Shown here: positions 16,010-24,195 of the stretch, piece after piece
Layout of the letters: the number at the start of each line of letters is the position of its first letter
Position numbering within the stretch: position 1 is the first letter of the stretch
Assembly: GCF_003051005.1 (NCBI RefSeq)
Contig: NZ_QAOW01000003.1
Coordinates: 1-64,000 of the forward strand
Source: Rhodococcus sp. OK519
Lineage (GTDB): Bacteria > Actinomycetota > Actinomycetes > Mycobacteriales > Mycobacteriaceae
Direction of reading: 5' to 3'
Length of the DNA: 64,000 nt
The notes under the pieces: generated by a model
The model's input: the letters and a program-made list of their open reading frames with translations, nothing else
What the model was told of the DNA's origin: nothing
Database searches by the model: none
Made by a program: the position numbers and the translations under genes

Positions 16010-17197
16010 TCAGCCGAGAAGACTCCGGCCGAGGTACTCGCCCTTCCGGCAGCCCGGGAGGATCGCGAACACCGCCGACCCGATCGGCGTCGACCACTGG
16101 TTGAACATGTCGGCCTCCGCCAGTCGCTGCTGCACCGGCACGTACTGGGCGTCGACGTCCGCCTGGTAGGCGACGAAGATCAGCCCCGAGTCGGACACCC
16201 CGATGCCGTCGGGCGCCTCGTCGTAGTTGTATGCGCGGCGGTGGAATCGTTCGCGCGGCGCCATCGGCCGCGCCCGCGCGACGTGCGAGAACTCGGGGAT
16301 GATCTTCAGCCCGCCCGGGCCGGCGGCCTCGAAGTCCGGTGCGTCGTGCTCGGATTCGCCGGTGAGCGGGGCACCGTCCGACATCCGTCGGCCCATCACC
16401 TCGTCCCGCCCGGGACGGTCGAGTTCGTCCCAGCCGTCGAGGTCGAGGTGGATGCGCCGGATCACCACCGAGGTGCCGCCGGCCAGCCAGGGCTGCTCTA
16501 CGCCGTCGTTCCACACCACCTGAGCGAAGTCGTCACTGCCGCCCTTCGGGTTGACGGTGCCGTCGACCTGCCCCATCAGGTTCCGCATCGTCGTGCCCTC
16601 GGGTTCACTGCCCCGCGCCCGGCGGAAGCCGCGCTGGACCCACCGGACCGTCGCGGTCACGCGCGCGGCCTTGAGCAGCACCCGCAACGCGTGCGCGACG
16701 GTGACCGGGTCGTCCGAACCGACCTGGAGCAGGACGTCGCCGTCGTTCCAGCGAGCCTCGAGTCTGTCGATCTCGAACGGCGGCAACGGTGTGCACCACG
16801 ACGGGCGCTTGTCGTCCAGGCCTGCAGCCCGGAACGCGCCCGGGCCGAAACCGACGGTGACGGTGAGCCGCGCCGGCGCGGTCGCGAGGTCGGGTTCGGT
16901 GTCGGCGAGAGCGCCGCGCCCCTCGGTGAGCCGGACGGCGTCGTCGGTCCACACCCGCATCAGCCGCACCAGTGCCGCCCGGTCGGTTCCCGGTCGCAGA
17001 TCGAGTCCGACGAACGTGGTGTGCGCCGGCGGCGGAGTCTCGACTCCGGCCTGGTGTTCCCCGTGGAACGGGACCGTTTCCGCGACGACGTCCGCCGTCG
17101 CGGGACGCGCGACCGCCACGCCCGTCCCGAGCCCGAGGCCGACACCGCCGATCGCGGCGGCGCCGACCCCGAACAGTTGCCGGCGGCTGAGGTCAGC
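16010..17197 (-). CDS. Tat-exported DyP-type peroxidase / deferrochelatase (EfeB-like)
   Basis: About 395 residues. The N-terminus has a twin-arginine signal (SRRQLFGVGAAAIGG) and an alanine-rich cleavage region. The DyP signature GxxDG appears as LMGQVDGTVNPK with the catalytic Asp, and the proximal heme His is probably in IPEFSHVARARP. It is a heme peroxidase acting outside the membrane. The GTG at 17197 has GGCGAGG upstream and overlaps the copper-chaperone stop; a longer start (17248) would extend 56 bp into that gene and push the Tat motif inward. The copper-chaperone context recalls the DtpA operons of Streptomyces. Confidence 0.9.
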   Translation of the reverse strand, partial: ADLSRRQLFGVGAAAIGGVGLGLGTGVAVARPATADVVAETVPFHGEHQAGVETPPPAHTTFVGLDLRPGTDRAALVRLMRVWTDDAVRLTEGRGALADTEPDLATAPARLTVTVGFGPGAFRAAGLDDKRPSWCTPLPPFEIDRLEARWNDGDVLLQVGSDDPVTVAHALRVLLKAARVTATVRWVQRGFRRARGSEPEGTTMRNLMGQVDGTVNPKGGSDDFAQVVWNDGVEQPWLAGGTSVVIRRIHLDLDGWDELDRPGRDEVMGRRMSDGAPLTGESEHDAPDFEAAGPGGLKIIPEFSHVARARPMAPRERFHRRAYNYDEAPDGIGVSDSGLIFVAYQADVDAQYVPVQQRLAEADMFNQWSTPIGSAVFAILPGCRKGEYLGRSLLG

Positions 17198-17711
17198 CAC
17201 TGTGTGCCTCGCCGTTGCCGTAGTCCTCGCGGGCACCCGTGAAGTCACGGACCTGTGACGTGAACTGTGCGGTCACGCCGTCGGAGAACGTGAACGTGAA
17301 CGGGACATCCGTGCCGGCCTGGACGGGTGCGGGCAGGTCGAACAGCATGATGTGGTCGCCGCCCGGTTCCAGTTCGTACGAACCGTGCGCGGGGACGGTG
17401 ACTCCGCCGTCCTTCTCCCGCATCTTCATCGCGCCGGTGCCGTCGGCTGCCATCTCGTGCAGTTCGACGCGAGGAGAGACACCGGTGGTGACGGATGTGA
17501 GGGTGACGTCGGCGCCCGACGCGTTGACGATCGTCCCGAACATCGCGGTCATGCCGGAATCTGCGGCCTTGATCCAGGAGTCCTCGAACGCGATCGCGGA
17601 CGCGTCCGTACCGGACGCCGATTCCTCGGAATTGCTGCAGCCGGTGAGGACCAGCGCGGTGGCCGCCGTCATGCCGATCGCGACAGTGCGGGCGCGGGTG
17701 AATGCCTTCAT
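17193..17711 (-). CDS. PCu(A)C copper chaperone lipoprotein
   Basis: 172 residues. The signal peptide ends in the lipobox LVLTGC, so it is a probable membrane-anchored lipoprotein. The PCuAC core has the copper-ligand pattern of the family: ELHEMAADGTGAMKMRE (His, Met, Met) and GGDHIMLF (His, Met). Such proteins deliver Cu(I) to extracytoplasmic targets, typically cytochrome oxidase. It overlaps the downstream DyP peroxidase gene, which suggests coupled production. Confidence 0.92.
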   Translation of the reverse strand: MKAFTRARTVAIGMTAATALVLTGCSNSEESASGTDASAIAFEDSWIKAADSGMTAMFGTIVNASGADVTLTSVTTGVSPRVELHEMAADGTGAMKMREKDGGVTVPAHGSYELEPGGDHIMLFDLPAPVQAGTDVPFTFTFSDGVTAQFTSQVRDFTGAREDYGNGEAHSG

Positions 17712-17758
17712 GTACGTGTGCCTTTCGTGTGCGGGCGCGTGCCGGCCCCGAGCGCAAT

Positions 17759-17791
17759 GGGGCGCAATCGGGGCGCAATCGGGGCGCAGTC
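17759..17791. repeat. Three tandem 11-bp repeats upstream of the copper chaperone gene
   Basis: GGGGCGCAATC at 17759-17769 and 17770-17780, then GGGGCGCAGTC at 17781-17791. They lie 48 bp upstream of the chaperone start, inside the gap after the membrane-protein gene, where a regulator array could sit. No function is demonstrated. Confidence 0.7.
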
Positions 17792-17862
17792 CCGCAGGGT
17801 GTGGGAGAACGCGCGTCGCCGGCGCGCGAATGACGGCCGTGACGCGGTGAAGTGAAGTGGGC

Positions 17863-18405
17863 TCAGCAGAAAGCGGGCGGGCCGCGGCGCGCGATGGGTC
17901 CGACCTGCACGGACGAGTGCACGGGCCGGATGTCGGCGACGACGTGCGGCAGCGCCGGTTCCAGTCGGACCGGCAGGGTCGCGACGATCCGCGGCAGGAT
18001 GCGACGCATCGCCGCGCAGGCGCGAGGACCGATGCTTTCGGCGCCCGCGATCAGGACGGCGCACACGACGACCGCGACCGAGTGCGCCACCAGCATCGGC
18101 AGGGTGAGGTGTGAACCCGCGTGCATGCCGCTGTGGGCGTCACCGAGGGACAGTGCGGCATGCGAGAGCACCTGCCCGGTCGCGAGCACGGGCACGAGCC
18201 AGCGGCGCCGGGTCGCGAGCGCAGGCACCGCGATCACGGCGGCCGCGATCACCGCAGCCAGGCCGCCGAGCAGCAACAGCGTCATCCCCTGCGGCACGCC
18301 GCCACCGGCGAGGCCGTGGGCGCCGATCGCGAGGGCGACGACGGACGCGGCGACGGCGAGGCCACGCACCTGCCGTGCGAGCTCCTCACCTGGGCCGTTC
18401 CGCAT
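17863..18405 (-). CDS. Hypothetical membrane protein, His-rich segment
   Basis: 180 residues with about four hydrophobic helices (LAVAASVVALAIGAHGLAG, MTLLLLGGLAAVIAAAVIAV, LVPVLATGQVLSHAALSL, LPMLVAHSVAVVVCAVLIAG). A loop with several His and Met residues (HAALSLGDAHSGMHAGSHL) lies between helices 3 and 4 and could bind metal. It precedes the copper chaperone and DyP genes on the same strand, with a 151-bp gap, so a role in copper handling is plausible but inferred. No family is recognised with confidence. Confidence 0.75.
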   Translation of the reverse strand: MRNGPGEELARQVRGLAVAASVVALAIGAHGLAGGGVPQGMTLLLLGGLAAVIAAAVIAVPALATRRRWLVPVLATGQVLSHAALSLGDAHSGMHAGSHLTLPMLVAHSVAVVVCAVLIAGAESIGPRACAAMRRILPRIVATLPVRLEPALPHVVADIRPVHSSVQVGPIARRGPPAFC

Positions 18406-18469
18406 GACCAGAGGGTACTACAGGCGGTCGTACAGACCCATCGGGGAACCGCTCGCGCGTTCCCTCGAT

Positions 18470-18502
18470 TTGACACATCGTTGGGTTTTCCTAACGATGT
18501 GT
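18470..18502 (+). promoter_or_regulatory. Promoter with overlapping inverted repeat, leaderless XRE gene
   Basis: A -35 TTGACA (18470-18475) and -10 TAACGA (18492-18497) are separated by 16 bp. A perfect 10-bp inverted repeat (ACACATCGTT 18473-18482, complement 18493-18502, 10-nt spacer) spans both boxes. Transcription would begin at about 18505, essentially at the ATG at 18506. The dyad is the natural operator for the XRE protein encoded just downstream. Confidence 0.7.
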
Positions 18503-18505
18503 TGC

Positions 18506-18796
18506 ATGAGTCCGGTGCGGCGTGGGACGAGTCTCCCCATCTTCAATCGCCTCGCCGTGCTGCGCGCCGAACGGAAGATGTCCCGCGCGCAACTCGCCGA
18601 ACTGATCGAGGTCAACCCTCAGACGGTCGGCGCGCTCGAGCGAGGCGACCACTATCCCAGCCTCGACCTGGCGTTGCGGATCTGCGCGGTGTTCGAGCTT
18701 CCCGTGGAGGCCGTTTTCTCCCGGACCGAGTTCGGACCGATCAGCGCCGAGTTGTACCGAGCCGACCGATTACGAGGAGTCGACGACGATGGCTGA
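18506..18796 (+). CDS. XRE family helix-turn-helix regulator
   Basis: 96 residues, nearly all a single HTH_3 domain: LRAERKMSRAQLAELIEVNPQTVGALERG and a final LALRICAVFELPVEAVFS, the standard Cro/C1-type five-helix fold of small YozG-like regulators. An ATG at 18497 (three codons earlier) overlaps the predicted -10 box, so 18506 is preferred as a leaderless start. Its end overlaps the next gene by 8 bp. It probably regulates the membrane protein-ABC transporter operon it begins. Confidence 0.88.
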   Translation: MSPVRRGTSLPIFNRLAVLRAERKMSRAQLAELIEVNPQTVGALERGDHYPSLDLALRICAVFELPVEAVFSRTEFGPISAELYRADRLRGVDDDG

Positions 18797-19340
18797 CACC
18801 GGCCTACTCGAGCGGTACCAGGATTTCCGCACCCGGCGGTTCCTGAAGAACGAGGAGCAGTTCAAGCACTGGCTACCCGGGTGGCGGACGCGGGCACGAC
18901 GACGCATCCTGGTCGTCACCCTGGCCGTGATTCTCGGATGCATGGTCGCCGTCGGCGCGGTCTGCCTGACGAACATGCGCGTCGGACCGCTGCTGTGGCT
19001 GCCGGCTTGCCTCGCCTTCATGGTGACCTGGACAGCCCTGCAGATCGTCTCGGGCCGCCAGGGCGACGCCCCCCGCCGCGCTCTCGACGAGTGGGAGGTC
19101 CAGCAGCGCGACAGCGCACGCTCGATCGGGCTCACCGTCACCCAGGTCCTGACCTTCGTCCCGGCGATGTTCCTGATCATCAGCGCTTCGCTGGACCTCG
19201 ACATCGACCGATCCAACCTCGTCTACTCAGGCGGACTCTTCGTTCTCACCACGCTGATCATCGGCGCGTGCTCGCCCGCGATGATCCTGGCGTGGACCCG
19301 CCCCGACCCTGACACCGACGACCACGAGGAGACCACATGA
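18789..19340 (+). CDS. Membrane protein of unknown function in ABC operon
   Basis: 183 residues with a charged N-terminus (about 40 residues) and four hydrophobic helices arranged as two pairs: ILVVTLAVILGCMVAVGAVC, LLWLPACLAFMVTW, then QVLTFVPAMFLIISASL and SGGLFVLTTLIIGACSPAMIL. It overlaps the XRE gene by 8 bp and the ABC ATPase by 4 bp, so it is embedded in the operon and may be an accessory transporter subunit. It is not matched to a named family. Confidence 0.85.
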   Translation: MADTGLLERYQDFRTRRFLKNEEQFKHWLPGWRTRARRRILVVTLAVILGCMVAVGAVCLTNMRVGPLLWLPACLAFMVTWTALQIVSGRQGDAPRRALDEWEVQQRDSARSIGLTVTQVLTFVPAMFLIISASLDLDIDRSNLVYSGGLFVLTTLIIGACSPAMILAWTRPDPDTDDHEETT

Positions 19341-20236
19341 CCGGCCACACCCTCACCTTCGACGGAATCGCCAAACGGTACGGCGACGTCGTCGCGCTCG
19401 AAGAACTGAGCTTCGACGTCCGCCCCGGCGAGATCTTCGGATTCGTCGGCAGCAACGGCGCCGGCAAGACGACGGCGATGCGCATCGCACTCGGCGTCCT
19501 GGCCGCGGACCGCGGCGAGGTCCGACTCGGCGGCAAGCCGGTGGACCTCGAGGTCCGCCGCTCCATCGGTTACATGCCCGAGGAACGAGGCCTCTACCCC
19601 AAGATGAAGGTGGGCCGACAGCTCACGTACTTCGCGGAACTGCACGGACTTTCGCGCAGCGAGGCGAGCGAATCGGCCCGTCGGTGGACCGAGCGACTCG
19701 GCATCTCCGAACGCGTGAACGACAGCGTCGATGCCCTGAGTCTGGGCAATCAGCAGCGGGTCCAGCTCGCAGCCGCCCTGGTCCACGATCCGGCCGTCCT
19801 CATTCTCGACGAGCCCTTCTCCGGCCTCGATCCCGTGGCCGTCGACGTCATGAGCGACGTCCTGGTGGAAAAGGCGAACACCGGCGTCCCCGTGATCTTC
19901 TCGAGTCACCAGCTGGATCTGGTGCAGCGCCTGTGCGACCGGGTCGGGATCATCGCGAAGGGGCGGATGAACTCGATCGGCACGGTCGACGAACTCCGCG
20001 GCGGTGGAGACGTCCTGCTCGACGTCCACGCGCCCGCGGCGCCGGACGGGTGGGCCGACAACCTGCTCGGGGTGTCGACCGTCAGCCACGCCGACGGCCG
20101 CACCGTGCTGTCCCTGGGTGCGGGCGCCGACGACCAGGCCGTCCTGAACGCCGCCCTGAAGACCGGACCCGTGCACAAGTTCGCAGTCCGCAAGCCGTCC
20201 CTGACCGAACTGTTCCGAGAGGTGGTGTCCGCATGA
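19337..20236 (+). CDS. ABC transporter ATP-binding protein (NatA-like)
   Basis: 299 residues. Walker A is GSNGAGKTT, the signature SLGNQQRVQLA, Walker B VLILDEPFSGLDP, and the H-loop SSHQLDLV. The C-terminal 80 residues form a DUF4162-type extension (GGGDVLLDVHAP...) usual in NatA/EcsA-like exporters. It pairs with the downstream permease, whose start it overlaps by 4 bp. By family it may extrude sodium or a drug/peptide. Confidence 0.92.
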   Translation: MTGHTLTFDGIAKRYGDVVALEELSFDVRPGEIFGFVGSNGAGKTTAMRIALGVLAADRGEVRLGGKPVDLEVRRSIGYMPEERGLYPKMKVGRQLTYFAELHGLSRSEASESARRWTERLGISERVNDSVDALSLGNQQRVQLAAALVHDPAVLILDEPFSGLDPVAVDVMSDVLVEKANTGVPVIFSSHQLDLVQRLCDRVGIIAKGRMNSIGTVDELRGGGDVLLDVHAPAAPDGWADNLLGVSTVSHADGRTVLSLGAGADDQAVLNAALKTGPVHKFAVRKPSLTELFREVVSA

Positions 20237-21435
20237 GCGACCGCAGCGGACTGAGCCCTGCCCGCGCGATCGCCCTGGTGGCCCGGCGCGAATTCCTGAC
20301 CCAGGTCCAGAAGAAGAGCTTCGTGGTCAGCAACGTGATCGTCCTGATCGCGATCATCGGCGGCATCGTCGCCGCATCGATCTTCTCCGGGTCCGACGAC
20401 GACTCCCGCTCCAAGGTGGGCCTGGTCGGCGACCAGTCGCTGAGCGCGGCACTGACCTCGACCGGCGATGCGGCCGGTAACCCGGTCGAGGTGATCGAGG
20501 TGGGCGACGAGAAGGCCGCGCGCAGCCAGGTCGAGAACGGCGACCTCGACGTCGCCGTCGTGCCGGGCACCGGGGGCAGCGTCACCGCGATCACCGAGTC
20601 GGAGATCGACGCACCGCTGCGCGTCGTGCTCGACGGCGCCGTCGCCGTGCAGGCCCAGACCGCGGCACTGGCCGCGCAGGGCGTCGACGCCGCACAACTG
20701 GCGGAGAGCACCAAGTCCGCCGTCGTCACCGTCGATGCGATCGATCCGCCGGATCCCGAACGCGGACAGCGTATTGCGCTCTCCACCGCCGTCGTGATCC
20801 TCCTGTACATGCAGATCCTCGCCTTCGGCATGTACGTCGCGATGGGCGTCGTCGAGGAAAAGTCGTCGCGCGTGGTCGAGCTGCTGCTGTCGACGCTGCG
20901 ACCGCTGCAGCTGTTGTGGGGCAAAGTGATCGGCATCGGTGCGGTCGGTCTCGCGCAGTTGACGGTGTACGGCGTAGTGGGCGTCGGTGCCGGCGTCGCG
21001 ACCGGCGTCCTCACCCTGGGCGGCACCGCGTGGGGCACGCTCGTCGGCACCCTGGGCTGGTTCGTCCTCGGCTTCGCCTTCTTCGCGGTGCTCTACGCGG
21101 CGACCGGTTCGATGGTGTCGCGCCAGGAGGACGTCAACTCCACCGCGATGCCGCTCACCATCCTGATCATGGCGATGTTCTTCGCCGCCTTCAGCGCCGT
21201 ACAGAACCCCGAGGGCACGCTGTCGAACGTGCTCAGTTGGATCCCGCCGTTCTCCGCGATCCTGATGCCGCTGCGCATCGCCGCGGGTGTCGCGAGCGGG
21301 GCGCAGATCGCGGCCACCGTCGTGCTGATGCTGGTGGTCACCATCGCGATGTCCGCCGTCGCCGCCCGCATCTACCAGCGCTCGATCCTGCGGATGGGCA
21401 AGACGGTCTCGTGGCGTGAGGCGCTCGCACGGTAA
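20233..21435 (+). CDS. ABC transporter permease (ABC-2 type, NatB-like)
   Basis: 400 residues. One N-terminal helix (VVSNVIVLIAIIGGIVAASIF) is followed by a large extracytoplasmic domain (about residues 45-185), then five to six C-terminal helices (VVILLYMQILAFGMYVAMG with the EEKSSRVVELLLSTLRP coupling helix motif). This is the ABC2_membrane_3/NatB arrangement. It is the partner of the preceding ATPase and last gene of the XRE operon, followed by a strong hairpin. Confidence 0.92.
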   Translation: MSDRSGLSPARAIALVARREFLTQVQKKSFVVSNVIVLIAIIGGIVAASIFSGSDDDSRSKVGLVGDQSLSAALTSTGDAAGNPVEVIEVGDEKAARSQVENGDLDVAVVPGTGGSVTAITESEIDAPLRVVLDGAVAVQAQTAALAAQGVDAAQLAESTKSAVVTVDAIDPPDPERGQRIALSTAVVILLYMQILAFGMYVAMGVVEEKSSRVVELLLSTLRPLQLLWGKVIGIGAVGLAQLTVYGVVGVGAGVATGVLTLGGTAWGTLVGTLGWFVLGFAFFAVLYAATGSMVSRQEDVNSTAMPLTILIMAMFFAAFSAVQNPEGTLSNVLSWIPPFSAILMPLRIAAGVASGAQIAATVVLMLVVTIAMSAVAARIYQRSILRMGKTVSWREALAR

Positions 21436-21452
21436 CTAGGCTGGAACCGTGA

Positions 21453-21489
21453 CAGCGGCCGCCGACGGTCTTCTTGTCGGCGGCCGCTG
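21453..21489 (+). terminator. Hairpin terminator after the ABC operon
   Basis: 14-bp perfect arms (21453-21466 and 21476-21489, CAGCGGCCGCCGAC and complement) with a 9-nt T-rich loop, 17 bp after the permease stop and ahead of accD3. Confidence 0.8.
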
Positions 21490-21514
21490 ATTCGTACGAA
21501 GTGGAGGAAAGCCC

Positions 21515-23029
21515 GTGCCCACGAAGAAGCTCTCGGCTCGAGAACTGATCGGCCAGGTGTTCGACGCCGACAGCTACGTCTCGTGGGACACCGCGCCGCT
21601 CGACGTGTCCCCCGACCCGAAGTACCGGGCCGAACTCGACGCCGCCGCCGCGAAGTCGGGGGTCGACGAGTCCGTGATCACCGGGACCGCGCTGCTGGGT
21701 GGGCGCCGCGTCGCGGTCATCGCGTGCGAGTTCTCCTTCCTCGCCGGCTCGATCGGTGTGGCCGCGGCCGAGCGCATCACCACCGCGATCGAACGCGCCA
21801 CCGCCGAGGGCCTGCCGCTGCTGGCGTCCCCGACGTCCGGCGGTACCCGCATGCAGGAGGGCACGCTCGCGTTCGTGCAGATGGTGAAGATCGCGGCCGC
21901 CATCGCGGCACACAAGGCCGCGCACCTGCCCTACCTGGTGTACCTGCGCAACCCCACGACCGGTGGCGTGTTCGCGTCGTGGGGGTCCCTCGGCCATGTC
22001 ACGATCGCCGAACCCGGCGCGCTCGTCGGATTCCTCGGCCCCCGCGTCTACGAGGCCCTTTACGGCGAGAGGTTCCCCGAGGGCGTGCAGACGTCCGAGA
22101 ACCTTTACCGAAACGGCGTGATCGACGGGGTCGCCGGGGCGAAGCAACTGCGCGAATTGGTCGACCGCGCGCTCCACGTGCTGGTCGATCCCGCGGACGC
22201 GGACATGGCCGTGGCAGATCACGTTGCAGAACACAATCTTCCGGATGTTCCGGATATCCCGACGTGGCAGTCCGTGATGATCTCGCGCCGCGGCGACCGC
22301 CCCGGGATCCGGGAACTGGTCCGCCACGCGACGTCCACGCGGGTTTCCCTCAGCGGAACCGGCCAGGGAGAAGTGGATTCGACGGTGCTGCTTTCGCTGG
22401 CCAGGTTCCGGGGTCAGCCGTGCGTGCTGTTCGGGCAGGATCGCGCCGGCCAGTCGGCACTGAACACGATGGGTCCGGCCGCACTGCGCGAGGCCCGACG
22501 CGGCATGCGAATGGCCGCCGAGCTGCGGCTGCCACTGGTGCTGGTGATCGACACCCTCGGAGCGGCGTTGTCCAAGGAGGCCGAGGAGCGCGGGCTGGCA
22601 CCCGAGATCGCACGCTGCATCTCCGACCTCGTCACGCTGCGCAGCCCCACGGTCTCGGTGCTGCTCGGCCAGGGCACCGGTGGCGGGGCGCTCGCCCTGC
22701 TCCCCGCCGACCGGGTCCTCGCGGCCCAGAACGGCTGGCTCGCGCCGCTTCCGCCCGAGGGCGCCAGCGCCATCGTCCACCGCGACACCAGCCACGCTCC
22801 CGAGATGGCGGCCGCTCAGGGCATTCGGTCCCGAGATCTGCTGCGCGGCGGCGTCGTCGACGCCGTCATCCCCGAGATGCCCGACGCAGCGCTCGAGCCC
22901 GTCGAGTTCTCTCAGCGCGTCGGCGCGGCCATCGCCGCGGAACTCGTCTCGTTGCGCGCTCTTTCGAGCGAGGACCGAATCTCCGCCCGACTCGACCGGT
23001 TCCGCACGCTGGGGTTGCCCGAGAGCTGA
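21515..23029 (+). CDS. accD3: Acetyl/acyl-CoA carboxylase carboxyltransferase, AccD3 type
   Basis: 504 residues with a tandem carboxyltransferase fold: a beta-like N-terminal half (FSFLAGSIGVAAAERI, SPTSGGTRMQEGTLAFVQM, LVYLRNPTTGGVFASWGSLG) and an alpha-like C-terminal half (LVLVIDTLGAALSKEAEERG, LGQGTGGGALALLPADRV). The length and fused AccD-AccA layout match mycobacterial AccD3 (about 495 residues). It would transfer carboxyl from carboxybiotin to an acyl-CoA, but no biotin carboxylase subunit is adjacent. Its position relative to prrAB also matches accD3. Confidence 0.87.
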   Translation: MPTKKLSARELIGQVFDADSYVSWDTAPLDVSPDPKYRAELDAAAAKSGVDESVITGTALLGGRRVAVIACEFSFLAGSIGVAAAERITTAIERATAEGLPLLASPTSGGTRMQEGTLAFVQMVKIAAAIAAHKAAHLPYLVYLRNPTTGGVFASWGSLGHVTIAEPGALVGFLGPRVYEALYGERFPEGVQTSENLYRNGVIDGVAGAKQLRELVDRALHVLVDPADADMAVADHVAEHNLPDVPDIPTWQSVMISRRGDRPGIRELVRHATSTRVSLSGTGQGEVDSTVLLSLARFRGQPCVLFGQDRAGQSALNTMGPAALREARRGMRMAAELRLPLVLVIDTLGAALSKEAEERGLAPEIARCISDLVTLRSPTVSVLLGQGTGGGALALLPADRVLAAQNGWLAPLPPEGASAIVHRDTSHAPEMAAAQGIRSRDLLRGGVVDAVIPEMPDAALEPVEFSQRVGAAIAAELVSLRALSSEDRISARLDRFRTLGLPES

Positions 23030-23050
23030 CCTCGCGGGGCGCCGCGGAGG
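23030..23050. terminator. Short GC hairpin between convergent genes
   Basis: CCTCGCGG...CCGCGGAGG pairs imperfectly immediately after the accD3 stop, ahead of the convergent TetR gene. It is weak and has no T-run. Confidence 0.4.
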
Positions 23051-23103
23051 ACACTGGAGGTGAACACCTGCTCCGGTCCGTGCACACGGCGACGAGGAGA
23101 CCG

Positions 23104-23700
23104 CTAGCCCCGCATCGCGGACCATTCCGTCAGCTGGTCCAACGCGGTTCGTGCGAGGGCTGCCGCCTCGTCCCTATTGACGCGGGAGAGCAGCAGCGCA
23201 CTGATCGACAGCGACGTCAGGAGACGGGTGCGATGGACGATCTGGTCGGCCGCGGTCTCGGGGTCGAGTGCGCGCAGGGCATGGGCCAGCGCCGCGGCCA
23301 ACTCCGAACGGTAGGCGTCGACCACGGCCCGTTGGGCGTCGTCGTGCGCAGCGAAGCCGGCGGCGCTGTTGAGAAGCAGGCAACCACGGCCCGGGTAGTC
23401 GTCCGGAAGCGACGCGATCGCGTCGGCGACACTGCGGTAGTAGCGCGCGGCGGCGTCGGGGGCGGTGGGCTCGTCTGTGAGGATCCGCAGTCGCGGGCGC
23501 ACGACACGGTTCAAATAGTCCTGCACTGCGGCATCGAAGAGTCCACGCTTGCTGCCGAAGGCGTTGTAGAGGCTCGACCGGTTCAGGCCCGTGGCCCGCT
23601 CGAGGTGCGGGACGGATGTCGCCTCGAAACCCCTGTCCCAGAAAACATCCCGGGCATGACCCACCACGACGTCCGTATCGAACTCCTGCGTCCGAGGCAT
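23104..23700 (-). CDS. TetR family transcriptional regulator
   Basis: 198 residues starting MPRTQEFDTD. The HTH lies at about residues 12-55 (FEATSVPHLERATGLNRSSLYNAFGSK), followed by a TetR_C_6/YxaF-like domain with the CLLLNSAAGFAAHD segment. The LNRSSLYNAFGSKRGLF wording is typical of AcuR/NemR-like regulators that sense electrophiles. It is divergent from the DUF1304 and MDR oxidoreductase genes, which it probably represses through the dyad at 23745-23762. Confidence 0.9.
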   Translation of the reverse strand: MPRTQEFDTDVVVGHARDVFWDRGFEATSVPHLERATGLNRSSLYNAFGSKRGLFDAAVQDYLNRVVRPRLRILTDEPTAPDAAARYYRSVADAIASLPDDYPGRGCLLLNSAAGFAAHDDAQRAVVDAYRSELAAALAHALRALDPETAADQIVHRTRLLTSLSISALLLSRVNRDEAAALARTALDQLTEWSAMRG

Positions 23701-23744
23701 GACGACCCTCACTTCCCGTTGTGCAACGACCATTGCAGTATATA

Positions 23745-23762
23745 TTGAAACGATCAGTTCAA
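23745..23762. promoter_or_regulatory. Probable TetR operator
   Basis: TTGAA-N2-GATC-N2-TTCAA, an 18-bp dyad symmetric at all but two base-pair positions, midway between the divergent TetR and DUF1304 genes and 17 bp before the DUF1304 ATG. Confidence 0.68.
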
Positions 23763-23779
23763 AACAAGGAGGAGTGACC

Positions 23780-24166
23780 ATGGTCGTCGCGGGACTGATC
23801 TTCGCCGCACTCGCCGGCGTGCTGCACGTCTACATCTTCTTCCTCGAGTCGCTGCGCTGGACCGCCCCGCGCACCCGTGCAACGTTCGGCACCAGCACCG
23901 AGGAAGCGGCCGCGACCAAGGAACTCGCCTTCAACCAGGGCTTCTACAACCTGTTTCTGGCACTCGTCACGGCCGCCGGCATCGTCGGCGTCCTGATCGG
24001 CGCGACCGCGGTCGGATCGGCGCTCGTGTTCGCCGGAACCGGATCCATGCTCCTCGCGGCGCTCGTGCTGTTGCTGTCGTCGCCGGACAAGGCCCGGGCG
24101 GCGATCACCCAGGGAACGCTCCCCCTCCTCGCCGTCATCCTCCTCTCACTCGGACTGATCCTCTGA
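23780..24166 (+). CDS. DUF1304 family membrane protein
   Basis: 128 residues with four membrane helices and the family hallmarks GVLHVYIFFLESLRW near the N-terminus and NQGFYNLFLALVTAAG in the middle. DUF1304 proteins (E. coli-type YqjF neighbours, Bacillus YwqN contexts) lack an assigned activity. A strong ribosome-binding site, AAGGAGGAG, precedes the ATG. The next gene starts 29 bp downstream, so the two are probably co-transcribed under the divergent TetR. Confidence 0.9.
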   Translation: MVVAGLIFAALAGVLHVYIFFLESLRWTAPRTRATFGTSTEEAAATKELAFNQGFYNLFLALVTAAGIVGVLIGATAVGSALVFAGTGSMLLAALVLLLSSPDKARAAITQGTLPLLAVILLSLGLIL

Positions 24167-24195
24167 ACCCCGCACACACCCGAAGGGACACACCC

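Noticed and set aside
16010-17248. Longer DyP start at 17248
   Set aside because: It would move the Tat motif about 20 residues inward and extend 56 bp into the copper chaperone; GTG at 17197 has a ribosome-binding site.
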